A stretch of 33,691 bases of DNA from WLMZ01 sp037140375 (GTDB taxonomy: Bacteria > Actinomycetota > Acidimicrobiia > Acidimicrobiales > Ilumatobacteraceae). The position numbers and the translations under genes are program-made. The stretch lies in assembly GCA_037140375.1 (NCBI GenBank), contig JBAXER010000027.1:1-33691 (forward strand), written 5' to 3'. The notes beneath the pieces were generated by a model, which was not told where the DNA came from, searched no databases, and was given only the letters and a program-made list of their open reading frames with translations. Positions 17,669 through 25,929 of this stretch are shown one piece after another; position 1 is the stretch's first letter; each line of letters begins with the position of its first letter.

Positions 17669-20217
17669 CAGGGACACCGGGCACGATGACCCGCCAGGAT
17701 CTCGCTGGCCCATGCAGCCACAGCGGCGCGATCGATCTTGGTGTTATGGCGAATATCTACGGGCAAGGTGTGCACGGTGATCACAGCAGCAACGGCATGG
17801 GGCACAGCTGCGCGAACCCGTTCGACCAGCACCTCATCGGCGAGTCCGATGGGGCGCTGCGCATCTTGCACAACAACCACAAGTTGCTGGCAGCCAGCAG
17901 GCCCAACGCCAACGGCCGCCACCTTGGCGATGCCATCGAGTGCTTCGACCGCAACCTCAACGGGCACAGGGGTAATCGCATTGCCATCGGCATGAATGAC
18001 ATGAACGCTGCGGCCCTCGATCCACAACCGACCCTGCGCATCGATATGGCCCACATCGCCCGAGCGATGCCACACGCGACCATCGCTGGTTCGCGGACGA
18101 GCTTCATGCTCGGTGCGCCACAGTTGGTTGTATCCGTCAGACACCCACGGGGCGCGCACTACGACTTCGCCCGTAGTGCCAGCCGGGAGCGGCTCGAGTG
18201 CTCGGTTGGCATCGAGACCGAGCGGCGCGATCAGCACCGAAACTCCGGGCACCGGCTGGCCCACGCACACACCGTTGCCCGCGCCAGCAGCATCGATTGC
18301 GGTGAGATCAATGTCGGCCACGGGCAAGCATTCGGTCATGCCGTACGGGGTGTGCAACTCGGCGTTGGGACACAACGCAGCCGTGGCCCGCAGCGTTGCG
18401 ATGGGAACCGGGGCACCGGCCGAAAGCACCAAGCGCAACGTTGAGAAAACTGCGTGGCGGCCGTTGGCCGTGTGGTTTACATTCAGGAGCGCAGCGGGTG
18501 AAGCAAAGACGATGGTCGCGCCGACAGATGTGACGGCGGCGGCCAACGCGTCGGCAGTCAAAGTTCCCGGCGCAGCAACATCGACATTGGGGATCGTTGA
18601 GGTAATGCCGAACGCCGGGCCATACAACGCGAACGGCGCAAAGGCCGCAACCAAACGGTCGGTTTCGGTAATGCCGTACAACGTGGCCAACACGTCTCGT
18701 TGCGCAGCCATTTGCCCATGGCGATAACGCACACCTTTCGCTGGACCCGTAGCGCCCGAGGTGTACAAAATTGCGGCGGGGTCACCAGCCTTTGGAGCCG
18801 GCGGCAACAGTGAGCCCAACGCCGCGAGTTTGCTCAGCGCGCTCACCGACAACAGCTCGGCACCAGGGGCCCAACGCATGGCGCGGGCGGCGGCCAACGC
18901 CTTCGGTGCGCCAATCACCAACGAGACATCGGCGGCTCGCACTGCAGCACCAAGACCGCGCAGACCCAGACCACGATCGGCGATCACCGTGACCGCTCCA
19001 GCGCGCCAACATCCGTATGCCGTAGACAACAGGTCGACACCGGGTTGCACCAACACGGCAACACGATCGCCGGGCTTCACACCACGCGCTGCCAAAGCAC
19101 CAGCGACGCCCATGACTCGATCGTGAAACGCTGCGAACGATGTGGTGGTGCCGGTGACGCCATCGACAAATGCCGCCGATGTGTCGGTGCGTTTGGCCTC
19201 AATCGCGGCCCAGATCGGCGGTGTCTCTGCATGCTCGATTGGCTCGGCCTGCGCAGCGGGTGCCGTATGAATCACACGCTCGCTCAACCACCCGTCGATC
19301 AACGAAGCCACGTCGGTTTCTTCGACCACCAGATGTCCCAAACCGGGGAACCGATGCTTGTCTGCGTGCGGCACCCGAGCAGCCAGATCGAGCGCAAAGT
19401 CATCGTTGAACACTGGATCACGCGCACCCCACGCCAACAGCGTGGGCACACTGAGACTACGCAGATCTTGCGCCACTCGATCGATTGCGGCGGCCGACGG
19501 ATGCGCGGCACTAAACGGGACATCGCCGACGAATTCTGCAATGGCGTAGCGATCTGCAGCACGCCGATACGGCGCCCGATAGCCATCTCGGGCGGTGCGC
19601 CCAATGCGTTTGCCCGACAACATCAACGTGCCATCAACAAAGATGCGCGTGCGCCGACCGACGAAATCGGTGAGCGGTCCAGAGGCAGCGAGCCGAATGA
19701 GCGCCGGCGCCTTACGACCCGCAGGCACCGCAACTCCGGTGTTACACAACACCACGCCAGCCAGCCAACATGCATCAGTGCGGGCAGCGTCGTCGAGCGC
19801 CCATCCGAGCGAAATCGGGCCGCCCCAATCGTGAGCAACTGTGACCACCGGGCCGCTCAGATCGAGCGCCGACAAGACATCGCCAAGGTCAGTGACCCGT
19901 TGCGCGAACGGCCGCTGCTCGGTGCGCTGCGAGAAGCCCATGCCGAGCTGATCGACAGCAATCACTCGATAACGATCGCCGAGACGTTCGAGCAGACTGC
20001 GCCAATAGAACGACCACGTGGGGTTGCCGTGCACGCAAACGATGGTGGCAATCGGGGCCGCGGGTGATCGTTCGAGTACGTGCCACGTGTGCGTGGATCC
20101 ATCGAACGACGGCGCCTCAACAAGGCGCGACCACATCGGGTCGACTCCCCACCGCCGAAACTGCGCGGCTGTTGGACGCCGCGGTGCCGAATCAGAACGA
20201 GGGCTCCGACTCACCAT
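17665..20217 (-). CDS. oleBC: OleBC fusion: beta-lactone decarboxylase plus beta-lactone synthetase
   Basis: The 850-aa protein joins two olefin enzymes. Residues about 25-310 are an alpha/beta hydrolase of the haloalkane dehalogenase type (OleB): HGNPTWSFYW supplies the oxyanion region, AHDWGG the nucleophile Asp, and GLGHLV the His. OleB removes CO2 from a beta-lactone to give the alkene. From about 335 on is an adenylating enzyme (OleC): LYTSGATGPAKGV is the P-loop, YGMTEC the A5 motif, and SGDVGHIDAQGRLWIEGR the hinge. OleC closes the beta-hydroxy acid to the lactone. Such OleBC fusions are known in actinobacteria. ATG 20217 overlaps the oleA stop by 7 nt and oleD by 4 nt, so all three are coupled. 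The open frame up to 20397 lies inside oleA. Confidence 0.92.
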   Translation of the reverse strand: MVSRSPRSDSAPRRPTAAQFRRWGVDPMWSRLVEAPSFDGSTHTWHVLERSPAAPIATIVCVHGNPTWSFYWRSLLERLGDRYRVIAVDQLGMGFSQRTEQRPFAQRVTDLGDVLSALDLSGPVVTVAHDWGGPISLGWALDDAARTDACWLAGVVLCNTGVAVPAGRKAPALIRLAASGPLTDFVGRRTRIFVDGTLMLSGKRIGRTARDGYRAPYRRAADRYAIAEFVGDVPFSAAHPSAAAIDRVAQDLRSLSVPTLLAWGARDPVFNDDFALDLAARVPHADKHRFPGLGHLVVEETDVASLIDGWLSERVIHTAPAAQAEPIEHAETPPIWAAIEAKRTDTSAAFVDGVTGTTTSFAAFHDRVMGVAGALAARGVKPGDRVAVLVQPGVDLLSTAYGCWRAGAVTVIADRGLGLRGLGAAVRAADVSLVIGAPKALAAARAMRWAPGAELLSVSALSKLAALGSLLPPAPKAGDPAAILYTSGATGPAKGVRYRHGQMAAQRDVLATLYGITETDRLVAAFAPFALYGPAFGITSTIPNVDVAAPGTLTADALAAAVTSVGATIVFASPAALLNVNHTANGRHAVFSTLRLVLSAGAPVPIATLRATAALCPNAELHTPYGMTECLPVADIDLTAIDAAGAGNGVCVGQPVPGVSVLIAPLGLDANRALEPLPAGTTGEVVVRAPWVSDGYNQLWRTEHEARPRTSDGRVWHRSGDVGHIDAQGRLWIEGRSVHVIHADGNAITPVPVEVAVEALDGIAKVAAVGVGPAGCQQLVVVVQDAQRPIGLADEVLVERVRAAVPHAVAAVITVHTLPVDIRHNTKIDRAAVAAWASEILAGHRARCPW

Positions 20218-21236
20218 ACGATTTCGGTGAAGCTCGTGTTCAGGCCGGACCCAATGCCCATGCAGAGCAAGCGCTCGCCGGCGACGAGCGATGGTGCCTC
20301 GCCAGCAAGGGTGATCGGAATCGCGGCGGGACCAACGTTGCCGTATTTCGGATAGGTGAGCGGCACTCGCGCTGGGTCGATGCTCAGTTTCTCGCACAGC
20401 ATGCGGGTGTGCACCGAGCTCACCTGATGCACGATGTAACGATCCATACCGTTGGCCCAGTCGTGGGTCTCGCGCGCTTCGGCCCAGCAGGCAACGCCAA
20501 GCTCAAGACCAGCTTCGAGCAAGCGTCGAGTGTCGGTGGTCATTCTTTCGAGATCGCCGATACACAACTTGTTGTGTTGCGTACCCGCGCGCACAACGCC
20601 GCCGACCACCCGATGCGCATCGGGATGCGTGTTCATGTTGCCCATCAGCATGGCTGCAGCGCCCGACCCGAGCGTGAGTGAGGCGAACTCGTCAAACACA
20701 TCGACAGCGGTGGCGTTCTCTTGCTGCAACCGCTTGATTGTTGCCAACTGTGTTTGGCGGCTGCCCTCGCCATCGACGATGAGCGCGTACTTGATCTGAC
20801 CCGCGTCGATAGCCGTAGCGGCGAGATGCATCGCGCTCACAAAGCCAAGGCACGCGTTGGCGAGATCGAAGTTGGTGCACGACGTTGGTAAACCAAGCTC
20901 ATAATGCACGGCGCACGCAACCGACGGCTCAAGGTGATGCTTCGACACCGAGGTACTGATCAACATCCCGATCTCGGCTGGATCAATACCCGACGCATCG
21001 ATGGCGCGACGACCGGCGAGTGCGGCTGCCTGATCGAAGGTGACGCCATCGGGCCACCACCGACGTTCTTTGATTCCCGCAAGTTCGGCCAGCAGCCCGG
21101 CACGCAATCCACAGCGATCGTAGGTAGACGAGAGTTGCTCATCGATCCAGTCGGAGGTGATGACCTCGGGGGCCTCGACCGCCTCGACCGTAATCACCCC
21201 TACGTGTTGATGGCTATAACTCGCATTCCCGCTCAA
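20211..21236 (-). CDS. oleA: OleA, head-to-head acyl-CoA condensing thiolase
   Basis: The 341-aa protein is a thiolase-superfamily enzyme that joins two fatty acyl-CoAs to a beta-keto acid, the first step of long-chain olefin synthesis. It keeps Cys129 (ANACLGF), His270 (IVHQVS) and Asn300 (GNVGPA), plus Glu103 (HLEPS), the counterpart of the OleA glutamate that enters the partner subunit. Blocks such as STYDRCGL and TDTRRLLEAG match Xanthomonas OleA from memory, which separates it from FabH. The frame begins with TTG 21236, with GGAG 8 nt upstream; no ATG lies near, so TTG is accepted with modest confidence. First gene of the operon; 219 bp separate it from the divergent crotonase gene. Confidence 0.92.
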   Translation of the reverse strand: MSGNASYSHQHVGVITVEAVEAPEVITSDWIDEQLSSTYDRCGLRAGLLAELAGIKERRWWPDGVTFDQAAALAGRRAIDASGIDPAEIGMLISTSVSKHHLEPSVACAVHYELGLPTSCTNFDLANACLGFVSAMHLAATAIDAGQIKYALIVDGEGSRQTQLATIKRLQQENATAVDVFDEFASLTLGSGAAAMLMGNMNTHPDAHRVVGGVVRAGTQHNKLCIGDLERMTTDTRRLLEAGLELGVACWAEARETHDWANGMDRYIVHQVSSVHTRMLCEKLSIDPARVPLTYPKYGNVGPAAIPITLAGEAPSLVAGERLLCMGIGSGLNTSFTEIVW

Positions 21237-21357
21237 CGTGGGTGCTCCGATCTAAAAAACATATGACACCAGCATGGTGCGCCGGAAGCAGATTCACGCG
21301 TTCCGAACAACTTCGGCGTCCAACGTCACAACGTCGTAGCCTTGGTGAATGGCATCT

Positions 21358-21456
21358 ATGAAGGCGCTGGTACGTCGTCCCGCTCCAAGACTAACCGAGG
21401 GCATCTCCACTCATAGAGGTCGCCTGTCGATTCTCGCTTCTGGACTGCACAGCTGA
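21358..21456 (+). CDS. Possible 32-codon leader ORF before a crotonase gene
   Basis: An open frame MKALVRRPAPRLTEG... of 32 codons ends in TGA at 21454-21456, overlapping the crotonase ATG by one base (TGATG). Translation coupling is possible. There is no strong Shine-Dalgarno sequence before its ATG, and the composition gives no clear coding signal. It could be chance, or a remnant of a medium-chain dehydrogenase, whose N-termini often read MKAL. Confidence 0.3.
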   Translation: MKALVRRPAPRLTEGISTHRGRLSILASGLHS

Positions 21457-22292
21457 TGAGCACTGTCCTGATCGACATCGCCGACGGCATTGCCACCGTC
21501 ACCCTCAATCGTCCCGATGCGCGCAACGCGCTCAACCCCGAGCTTGCCGCTGCGTTTCCCGCCGCCATCACGCAGTGCGACAACGACGACAACGTGCATG
21601 CCATCATCCTCACCGGAGCCGATCCGGCGTTTTGTGCTGGCTTCGATCTGCGCGAGCTCTCCACCCGCGAACGCGGCAGCGAACCCAATCCGCCGCCGCC
21701 ATATCGCGCTGCCATTCCACCGCATCGCAAGCCAGTAATTGGTGCCATCAACGGCGCTGCAGTAACGGGCGGATTCGAAATCGCACTCGCTTGCGATTTC
21801 CTCATCGCTTCCGATCGTGCCCGCTTCGCCGATACCCACGCCCGCGTTGGCTTGCTTCCTGGTTGGGGACTCACCGTCATGCTGCCCGAGGCCATCGGTA
21901 TTCGGCGCGCCAAGCAACTCAGTTTGTCGGGCGCTTTTCTTGATGCCGAAACGGCCCTCGAGTGGGGCCTGGTCAACGAGGTCGTGCCGCACCAACATTT
22001 GCTGCATCGAGCCCACGAGATCGCTGCGCTCATTGCCGCCAATCCCGCACATTCGGTGCAGGCCGTGATGGCGCTCTACGACGAAGTGGCCGAGCTTGCC
22101 CCACCCGAAGCGTGGACCCTCGAGAACGAACGCGCCCGACGTTGGATCGCCAACCGGTTCGACAAAGCCAGCTTGGCCGAGCGCCGCGAAGGCATCGTCG
22201 AGACCGGGCGTCGCCTCGCATCGGCCGGGCCATCAACCGAGCCCGTCAGCGAACCCGACGGGCCCTACAGCGCCAGCGATCAGGACCAATAA
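21456..22292 (+). CDS. Enoyl-CoA hydratase/isomerase-family protein (crotonase)
   Basis: The 278-aa protein has the crotonase fold. The oxyanion-hole segments are FCAGFDL and INGAAVTGG, and NRPDARNAL lies near the N-terminus. Of the two glutamates of rat mitochondrial enoyl-CoA hydratase, Glu144 is matched by Glu108 (GGFE) but Glu164 is matched by His128 (FADTHARVG); their spacing of 20 is kept. A plain hydratase is therefore doubtful; isomerase, hydrolase or another acyl-CoA reaction is possible. The last 25 or so residues are polar and probably disordered. It is followed after 2 nt by an LLM oxidoreductase, so the two are one operon. Confidence 0.9.
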   Translation: MSTVLIDIADGIATVTLNRPDARNALNPELAAAFPAAITQCDNDDNVHAIILTGADPAFCAGFDLRELSTRERGSEPNPPPPYRAAIPPHRKPVIGAINGAAVTGGFEIALACDFLIASDRARFADTHARVGLLPGWGLTVMLPEAIGIRRAKQLSLSGAFLDAETALEWGLVNEVVPHQHLLHRAHEIAALIAANPAHSVQAVMALYDEVAELAPPEAWTLENERARRWIANRFDKASLAERREGIVETGRRLASAGPSTEPVSEPDGPYSASDQDQ

Positions 22293-22294
22293 TC

Positions 22295-23332
22295 ATGCGG
22301 GTCTATGCCGGCATGTCCGACCGCGTATCGCTACGCGACACCATCGCCTATGCCCAACGCGTCGAAGCCCTTGGTTACGACGGCCTGCACGTGCCCGAAA
22401 CCGTGCACGATGGCCTCGCCGTGTCGTTACTCGCGCTCGAGCACACCACACACCTCACGGTGCGCACCAGCGTTGTGTTGGCGTTCCCGCGCAGCCCGAT
22501 GCTCACTGCTTGCGCTGCTTGGGACCTTGCCGCGTTCTCAGGCGGACGCTTTCAACTCGGCCTCGGAACGCAGATCAAACAGAACATCGAAGGGCGCTAT
22601 TCGGTGCCGTGGACCGAGCCGGTCACACGCATGCGCGACTATCTCGAGTCGCTGCGAGCAATCTGGCAAACCTTTCAACACAACACGCCGCTCAACTACA
22701 CGAGCACGAACTACACGTTCAACCGGTTGCAGCCGTTCTTTAATCCAGGTCCACTCGATGTCACGTTGCCCACGCTGTGGCTCGGCGGTGTGAACGATCG
22801 CATGCTGGCTCTGGCCGGCTCACACGCCGACGGCATCGTGACCCACCCAACCAACTCGAACCCGCGCTACCTGCGCGAGATCTGCCTGCCTGCCCTTGCA
22901 CAAGGTGCTGCAAGCACAGGTCGCTTGCCCACCAGCATCGAGCTCGTCAGTGGCAGCCAATACATCACCGGTCCAACGGCTGCCGATGTGCAACGCAACC
23001 GCGAACACCATCGCCGTCTGCTCGCCTTTTTGTACTCCACCCCGGCGTACCGACGCACGCTCACGTTGCACGGCTGGGAAGACCTTGGCGAGCGCCTGCA
23101 GACCATCACTCGCACGCAGCAGTGGGACACACTGCACCAACACGTCACCGACGAAGTGCTCGACGCGTTAGTGCCCCAAGGAACCTGGGATCAGCTGCCC
23201 GAACTGATCTCGCAGTGGTTCGCCGAACTGGCCGACGGCGTGATCTTGCCGCTGCCCGAAGACCCTGCCAACGATGCCCGCTTTGCCGAAGTGATTGCGG
23301 CTGTGCAAGCTGTGCCAACCACCCGAAGCTGA
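22295..23332 (+). CDS. LLM-class flavin- or F420-dependent oxidoreductase
   Basis: The 345-aa protein is a luciferase-like monooxygenase-family TIM barrel. Marks are YAQRVEALGYDGLHVPE near the start, AFPRSPMLTA, the FSGGRFQLGLGTQ block, and PTLWLGGVNDRMLALAGSHADG before the C-terminal part. In actinobacteria most such proteins use F420; FMN cannot be excluded. The substrate is unknown. ATG 22295 lies two nt after the crotonase stop, with CAGGA as a weak ribosome site; the frame open upstream to 21962 overlaps the crotonase and is ignored. The second LLM protein at 29188 is the same length and shares the AFPRSP motif, yet is clearly diverged. Confidence 0.9.
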   Translation: MRVYAGMSDRVSLRDTIAYAQRVEALGYDGLHVPETVHDGLAVSLLALEHTTHLTVRTSVVLAFPRSPMLTACAAWDLAAFSGGRFQLGLGTQIKQNIEGRYSVPWTEPVTRMRDYLESLRAIWQTFQHNTPLNYTSTNYTFNRLQPFFNPGPLDVTLPTLWLGGVNDRMLALAGSHADGIVTHPTNSNPRYLREICLPALAQGAASTGRLPTSIELVSGSQYITGPTAADVQRNREHHRRLLAFLYSTPAYRRTLTLHGWEDLGERLQTITRTQQWDTLHQHVTDEVLDALVPQGTWDQLPELISQWFAELADGVILPLPEDPANDARFAEVIAAVQAVPTTRS

Positions 23333-23337
23333 ACGCG

Positions 23338-24180
23338 TTACGCCACGCAGTGCGTGATCAACGTGCCGATGCCTTCGATGGTCGACTCGATGACATCGCC
23401 GGGCTTCAAGAAGTTGCCGGTTGCTGCGCCCACGCCCGCTGGCGTGCCCGTGAAAATGATGTCGCCGGGAGCCAAGGTCATCAGCGCCGAGAGGTACTCG
23501 ATCAGCACGGGCACATCGAAGATCAGGCTGGTGGTGCGATCGTCCTGGCGACGCTCGCCGCTGATATCGCACACCATCGCGAGGTCATCGGGATTCGCGA
23601 ACAAATCGGTAGATACAACAACGGGTCCGATTGGGCCGTAACCATCGCGTGACTTGGCGAGGTCGAAGTGCGGCGGCTTCGCAGCAAACTGCAGCACGCG
23701 ATCAGAGATGTCTTGGCCAATCGTGAGGCCGGAAACGTGGGCCCATGCATCGGCGGCTGCGATATTGCGACCACCCGCACCGATCACCACGACCAACTCA
23801 ATTTCGTAGTCGGCAGTGGAGCTCTGCAGTTCGATCGTTGCGTCGGGCCCAACGATGCAGCTGGGGAACTTGGTGAAAACCAGCGGCACCGCAGGCGGTT
23901 CCATGCCTGACTCGGCCACATGGGTGCTGTAGTTCAGACCAACAGCAAAACAGTTGCGTGGTGCCGGCACCGGGGACAGCAGTTGGGCGCTCGCAAGGTC
24001 GCCATCGGCCGTTGCGTTGGCAAGGCCGGCGTCGGCGGCGTGCAACGCGGCAGGGTCAGCCAATGCCTGCATCGGATCGGCCGAAACCGCGCCACCCGTG
24101 AGCTTGTGAAGATCGAACCACTTGTCGTTGCTGTCAACGAGGGCGCTGCGCCCAGCGACGTTGGCAAACCGAAATGACAT
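23338..24180 (-). CDS. Fumarylacetoacetate hydrolase-family protein
   Basis: The 280-aa protein has an N-terminal variable region (about 1-75) and the FAH catalytic domain from about 80. The divalent metal ligands are visible in DYEIELVVVIG (two Glu) and GQDISDR (Asp). Ends with TFTGTPAGVG-like residues (IIFTGTPAGVG) and the family's final strand. Members hydrolyse or decarboxylate beta-diketo acids or related compounds; a 2-hydroxyhepta-2,4-diene-1,7-dioate isomerase or acylpyruvase role is possible. ATG 24180 has AAGGAG six nt upstream. Last gene of a minus-strand group, 27 bp after the DUF2855 gene. Confidence 0.92.
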   Translation of the reverse strand: MSFRFANVAGRSALVDSNDKWFDLHKLTGGAVSADPMQALADPAALHAADAGLANATADGDLASAQLLSPVPAPRNCFAVGLNYSTHVAESGMEPPAVPLVFTKFPSCIVGPDATIELQSSTADYEIELVVVIGAGGRNIAAADAWAHVSGLTIGQDISDRVLQFAAKPPHFDLAKSRDGYGPIGPVVVSTDLFANPDDLAMVCDISGERRQDDRTTSLIFDVPVLIEYLSALMTLAPGDIIFTGTPAGVGAATGNFLKPGDVIESTIEGIGTLITHCVA

Positions 24181-24207
24181 GGTGACTCCTTGAGACTGAA
24201 TGGATCG

Positions 24208-25272
24208 TTAGAGCGAGCAGATATAGCCGACCCGAGGATTCGAGTGACCATCGAGGAGTTCGCGATACACACTGTCCACCGCTTGGTGACCAACAACGTA
24301 TTGAAACTCCACCCACTTACTAGCCCACGCGTAGAAGTGTTCCCAAGACGAACTCACACGTTGATCAAGTTCGGCACTGCCCCATTCGGCTGTTCGCTTG
24401 GCGATCTGGTTCGGAGCAAAGAAGAAGGTGGGCGTGGGACCGGGCAATGTGGCCGACGGCCGCGACGACTCGTCCCAGTGCGTGTTGCCCACAATCATGC
24501 TGTGCGTCAAATTGTCGCCGTAGTGCTCGTGCACAGCAGTGGTCACCCGAGCATCGCCAGCGATGTCTACGTAGACCGCAGTATCGGTGGGAAGTGCCTG
24601 CAGATTGTCGTAGGTGAACACGCCTGAATAGCACCCAAGGCTCTCGACGAATTCGCGATTGTCTGGCGATGTGAGACCAATGACCTTGTCACCGCGAGCG
24701 TGCAACAGATAGGCAGTGATCAACGCTGTCTTACTTGAGGCACTTGAGATCACCACCGACTCGGCACCGAACCCGCCCGCCTCGGAAATGACATCGTCGA
24801 TCAGATACGACGTGAAGAACAGCGGCCACAAGAGCATGTGGTGCTCCTCGCGGCTCGGTAGGTGCAACGAGCTCTCCGACACATAGGCGTAGCGGTTATA
24901 GGTGCTGGCCATACCTTGGCGATGCGGGGCGATATCGGTGAAACCTTGCTCATTGACCTGGCTAGGCGAAACAACGAAGACGGTAGACATCGGCATGAAT
25001 CCGTACACCCGCGTGCCAGAACGTATGTCGGGATGACGAGACTCGGCGACATCGGCAAACCCCCACACCGGTATTCGCCCCCACGCCTCGCCGGCAGCAG
25101 GAAAGAAGTTCCAGTACTGCATGACATCGCCAAACGCCGCATAGGTGATGTTGTTCGAGGTGAGCGCAAATGAATCGACCACGAGGCGTATTTCGCCATC
25201 ATTCAGCGGGACCGAGTCAACCCTGTCGAAACGTGTGCAGCGCAGATCGTTTTTATCTACTTCGAAATTCAC
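24208..25272 (-). CDS. DUF2855-family protein
   Basis: The 354-aa protein resembles DUF2855, a family of unknown function related in layout to medium-chain reductases. The stretch LTSNNITYAAFGDVMQYWNFFP is characteristic, followed by GRIPVWGFADV and YGFMPMS. A nucleotide-binding-like middle part (SVVISSASSKTALITAYLL) recalls the quinone oxidoreductase Rossmann region, where SSASSKT replaces the glycine-rich loop. No zinc ligands are seen. The start is GTG 25272, with GGGGAGG five nt upstream. It sits between the nitrobindin-like and FAH-family genes on the same strand, probably in one operon. Reaction unknown. Confidence 0.85.
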   Translation of the reverse strand: MNFEVDKNDLRCTRFDRVDSVPLNDGEIRLVVDSFALTSNNITYAAFGDVMQYWNFFPAAGEAWGRIPVWGFADVAESRHPDIRSGTRVYGFMPMSTVFVVSPSQVNEQGFTDIAPHRQGMASTYNRYAYVSESSLHLPSREEHHMLLWPLFFTSYLIDDVISEAGGFGAESVVISSASSKTALITAYLLHARGDKVIGLTSPDNREFVESLGCYSGVFTYDNLQALPTDTAVYVDIAGDARVTTAVHEHYGDNLTHSMIVGNTHWDESSRPSATLPGPTPTFFFAPNQIAKRTAEWGSAELDQRVSSSWEHFYAWASKWVEFQYVVGHQAVDSVYRELLDGHSNPRVGYICSL

Positions 25273-25312
25273 GCGAGCCTCCCCGAGACAGCTTGTTCGA
25301 AAGTGATGTTGA

Positions 25313-25867
25313 CTAGGCGATTCGATGCATGGTGTTGAAATCGCGGTGCGCTAATGGCTCCGAGTACTCGGCCATTGCCAGCATCGTGGTCTCGTCGTAA
25401 CTCCAAGTGTCGTTGTCGTGCAGGGTGATTGTCACCACATAGCTCAACGAGCTAGCACGCTCGGCGAGATAACGATTTTCGCCGATGGTGTAGTTGGCAC
25501 CACCAAGTTCGGCACGCATTTCAAACGACTTCGCGTCAGCAGTGGTCGAGCCGCCGGCCAGAACCGTGATGCCACGTGGCACCGCAAACCCACGCAAGAT
25601 CTCGCCGGTAGCGGCATCCCAGAGCCAGTAGCCAACCTCGGTATGAAACGGGTTCTCTTCGTTGTCACGCCACATGGCTGTCTTGTAATCGAGGCCATAC
25701 AAGCTCTGCTTGCCGTTCTCGACCGGACCAAAGGGTTTCATGGTGACCTTCTCAAGGTACGGCGTGGTGTGCACCGCTCCCCGAGCGTGAGCGTGCGACA
25801 CATCGACGCCACCCTCGCCTTGCCATTCTCCAATTAAGCCCGCAAGGGGGCCCCATTCGTTGTTCAT
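25313..25867 (-). CDS. Nitrobindin/FABP-like beta-barrel protein
   Basis: The 184-aa protein appears to be a small beta-barrel of the heme-binding nitrobindin (THAP4-like, DUF1794) or FABP type. The N-terminal LIGEWQGEGG fits the GxWxGxG motif of the family, and the C-terminus holds His residues (AHRDFNTMHRIA), one of which could be the heme ligand. Many charged, alternating strands fill the middle. Function in bacteria is poorly known; binding of heme, NO or a small hydrophobic ligand is possible. The start chosen is ATG 25867, with AAGGA 8 nt upstream, in place of the TTG directly before it. It has its own likely promoter with a palindrome. Confidence 0.8.
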   Translation of the reverse strand: MNNEWGPLAGLIGEWQGEGGVDVSHAHARGAVHTTPYLEKVTMKPFGPVENGKQSLYGLDYKTAMWRDNEENPFHTEVGYWLWDAATGEILRGFAVPRGITVLAGGSTTADAKSFEMRAELGGANYTIGENRYLAERASSLSYVVTITLHDNDTWSYDETTMLAMAEYSEPLAHRDFNTMHRIA

Positions 25868-25908
25868 CAATCAATTCCTTGCCACGGCGAAGGGCACTAT
25901 CTGTGCGG

Positions 25909-25924
25909 ATTGTAAATGATACAA
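25909..25924 (-). promoter_or_regulatory. -10 box and palindrome before the nitrobindin-like gene
   Basis: TTGTA-AATGA-TACAA (25910-25924) is a perfect 5+5 inverted repeat. It overlaps a minus-strand -10 box TACAAT (25909-25914). A repressor site on the promoter of the gene at 25867 is plausible; the -35 box is weak. Confidence 0.5.
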
Positions 25925-25929
25925 ACGAC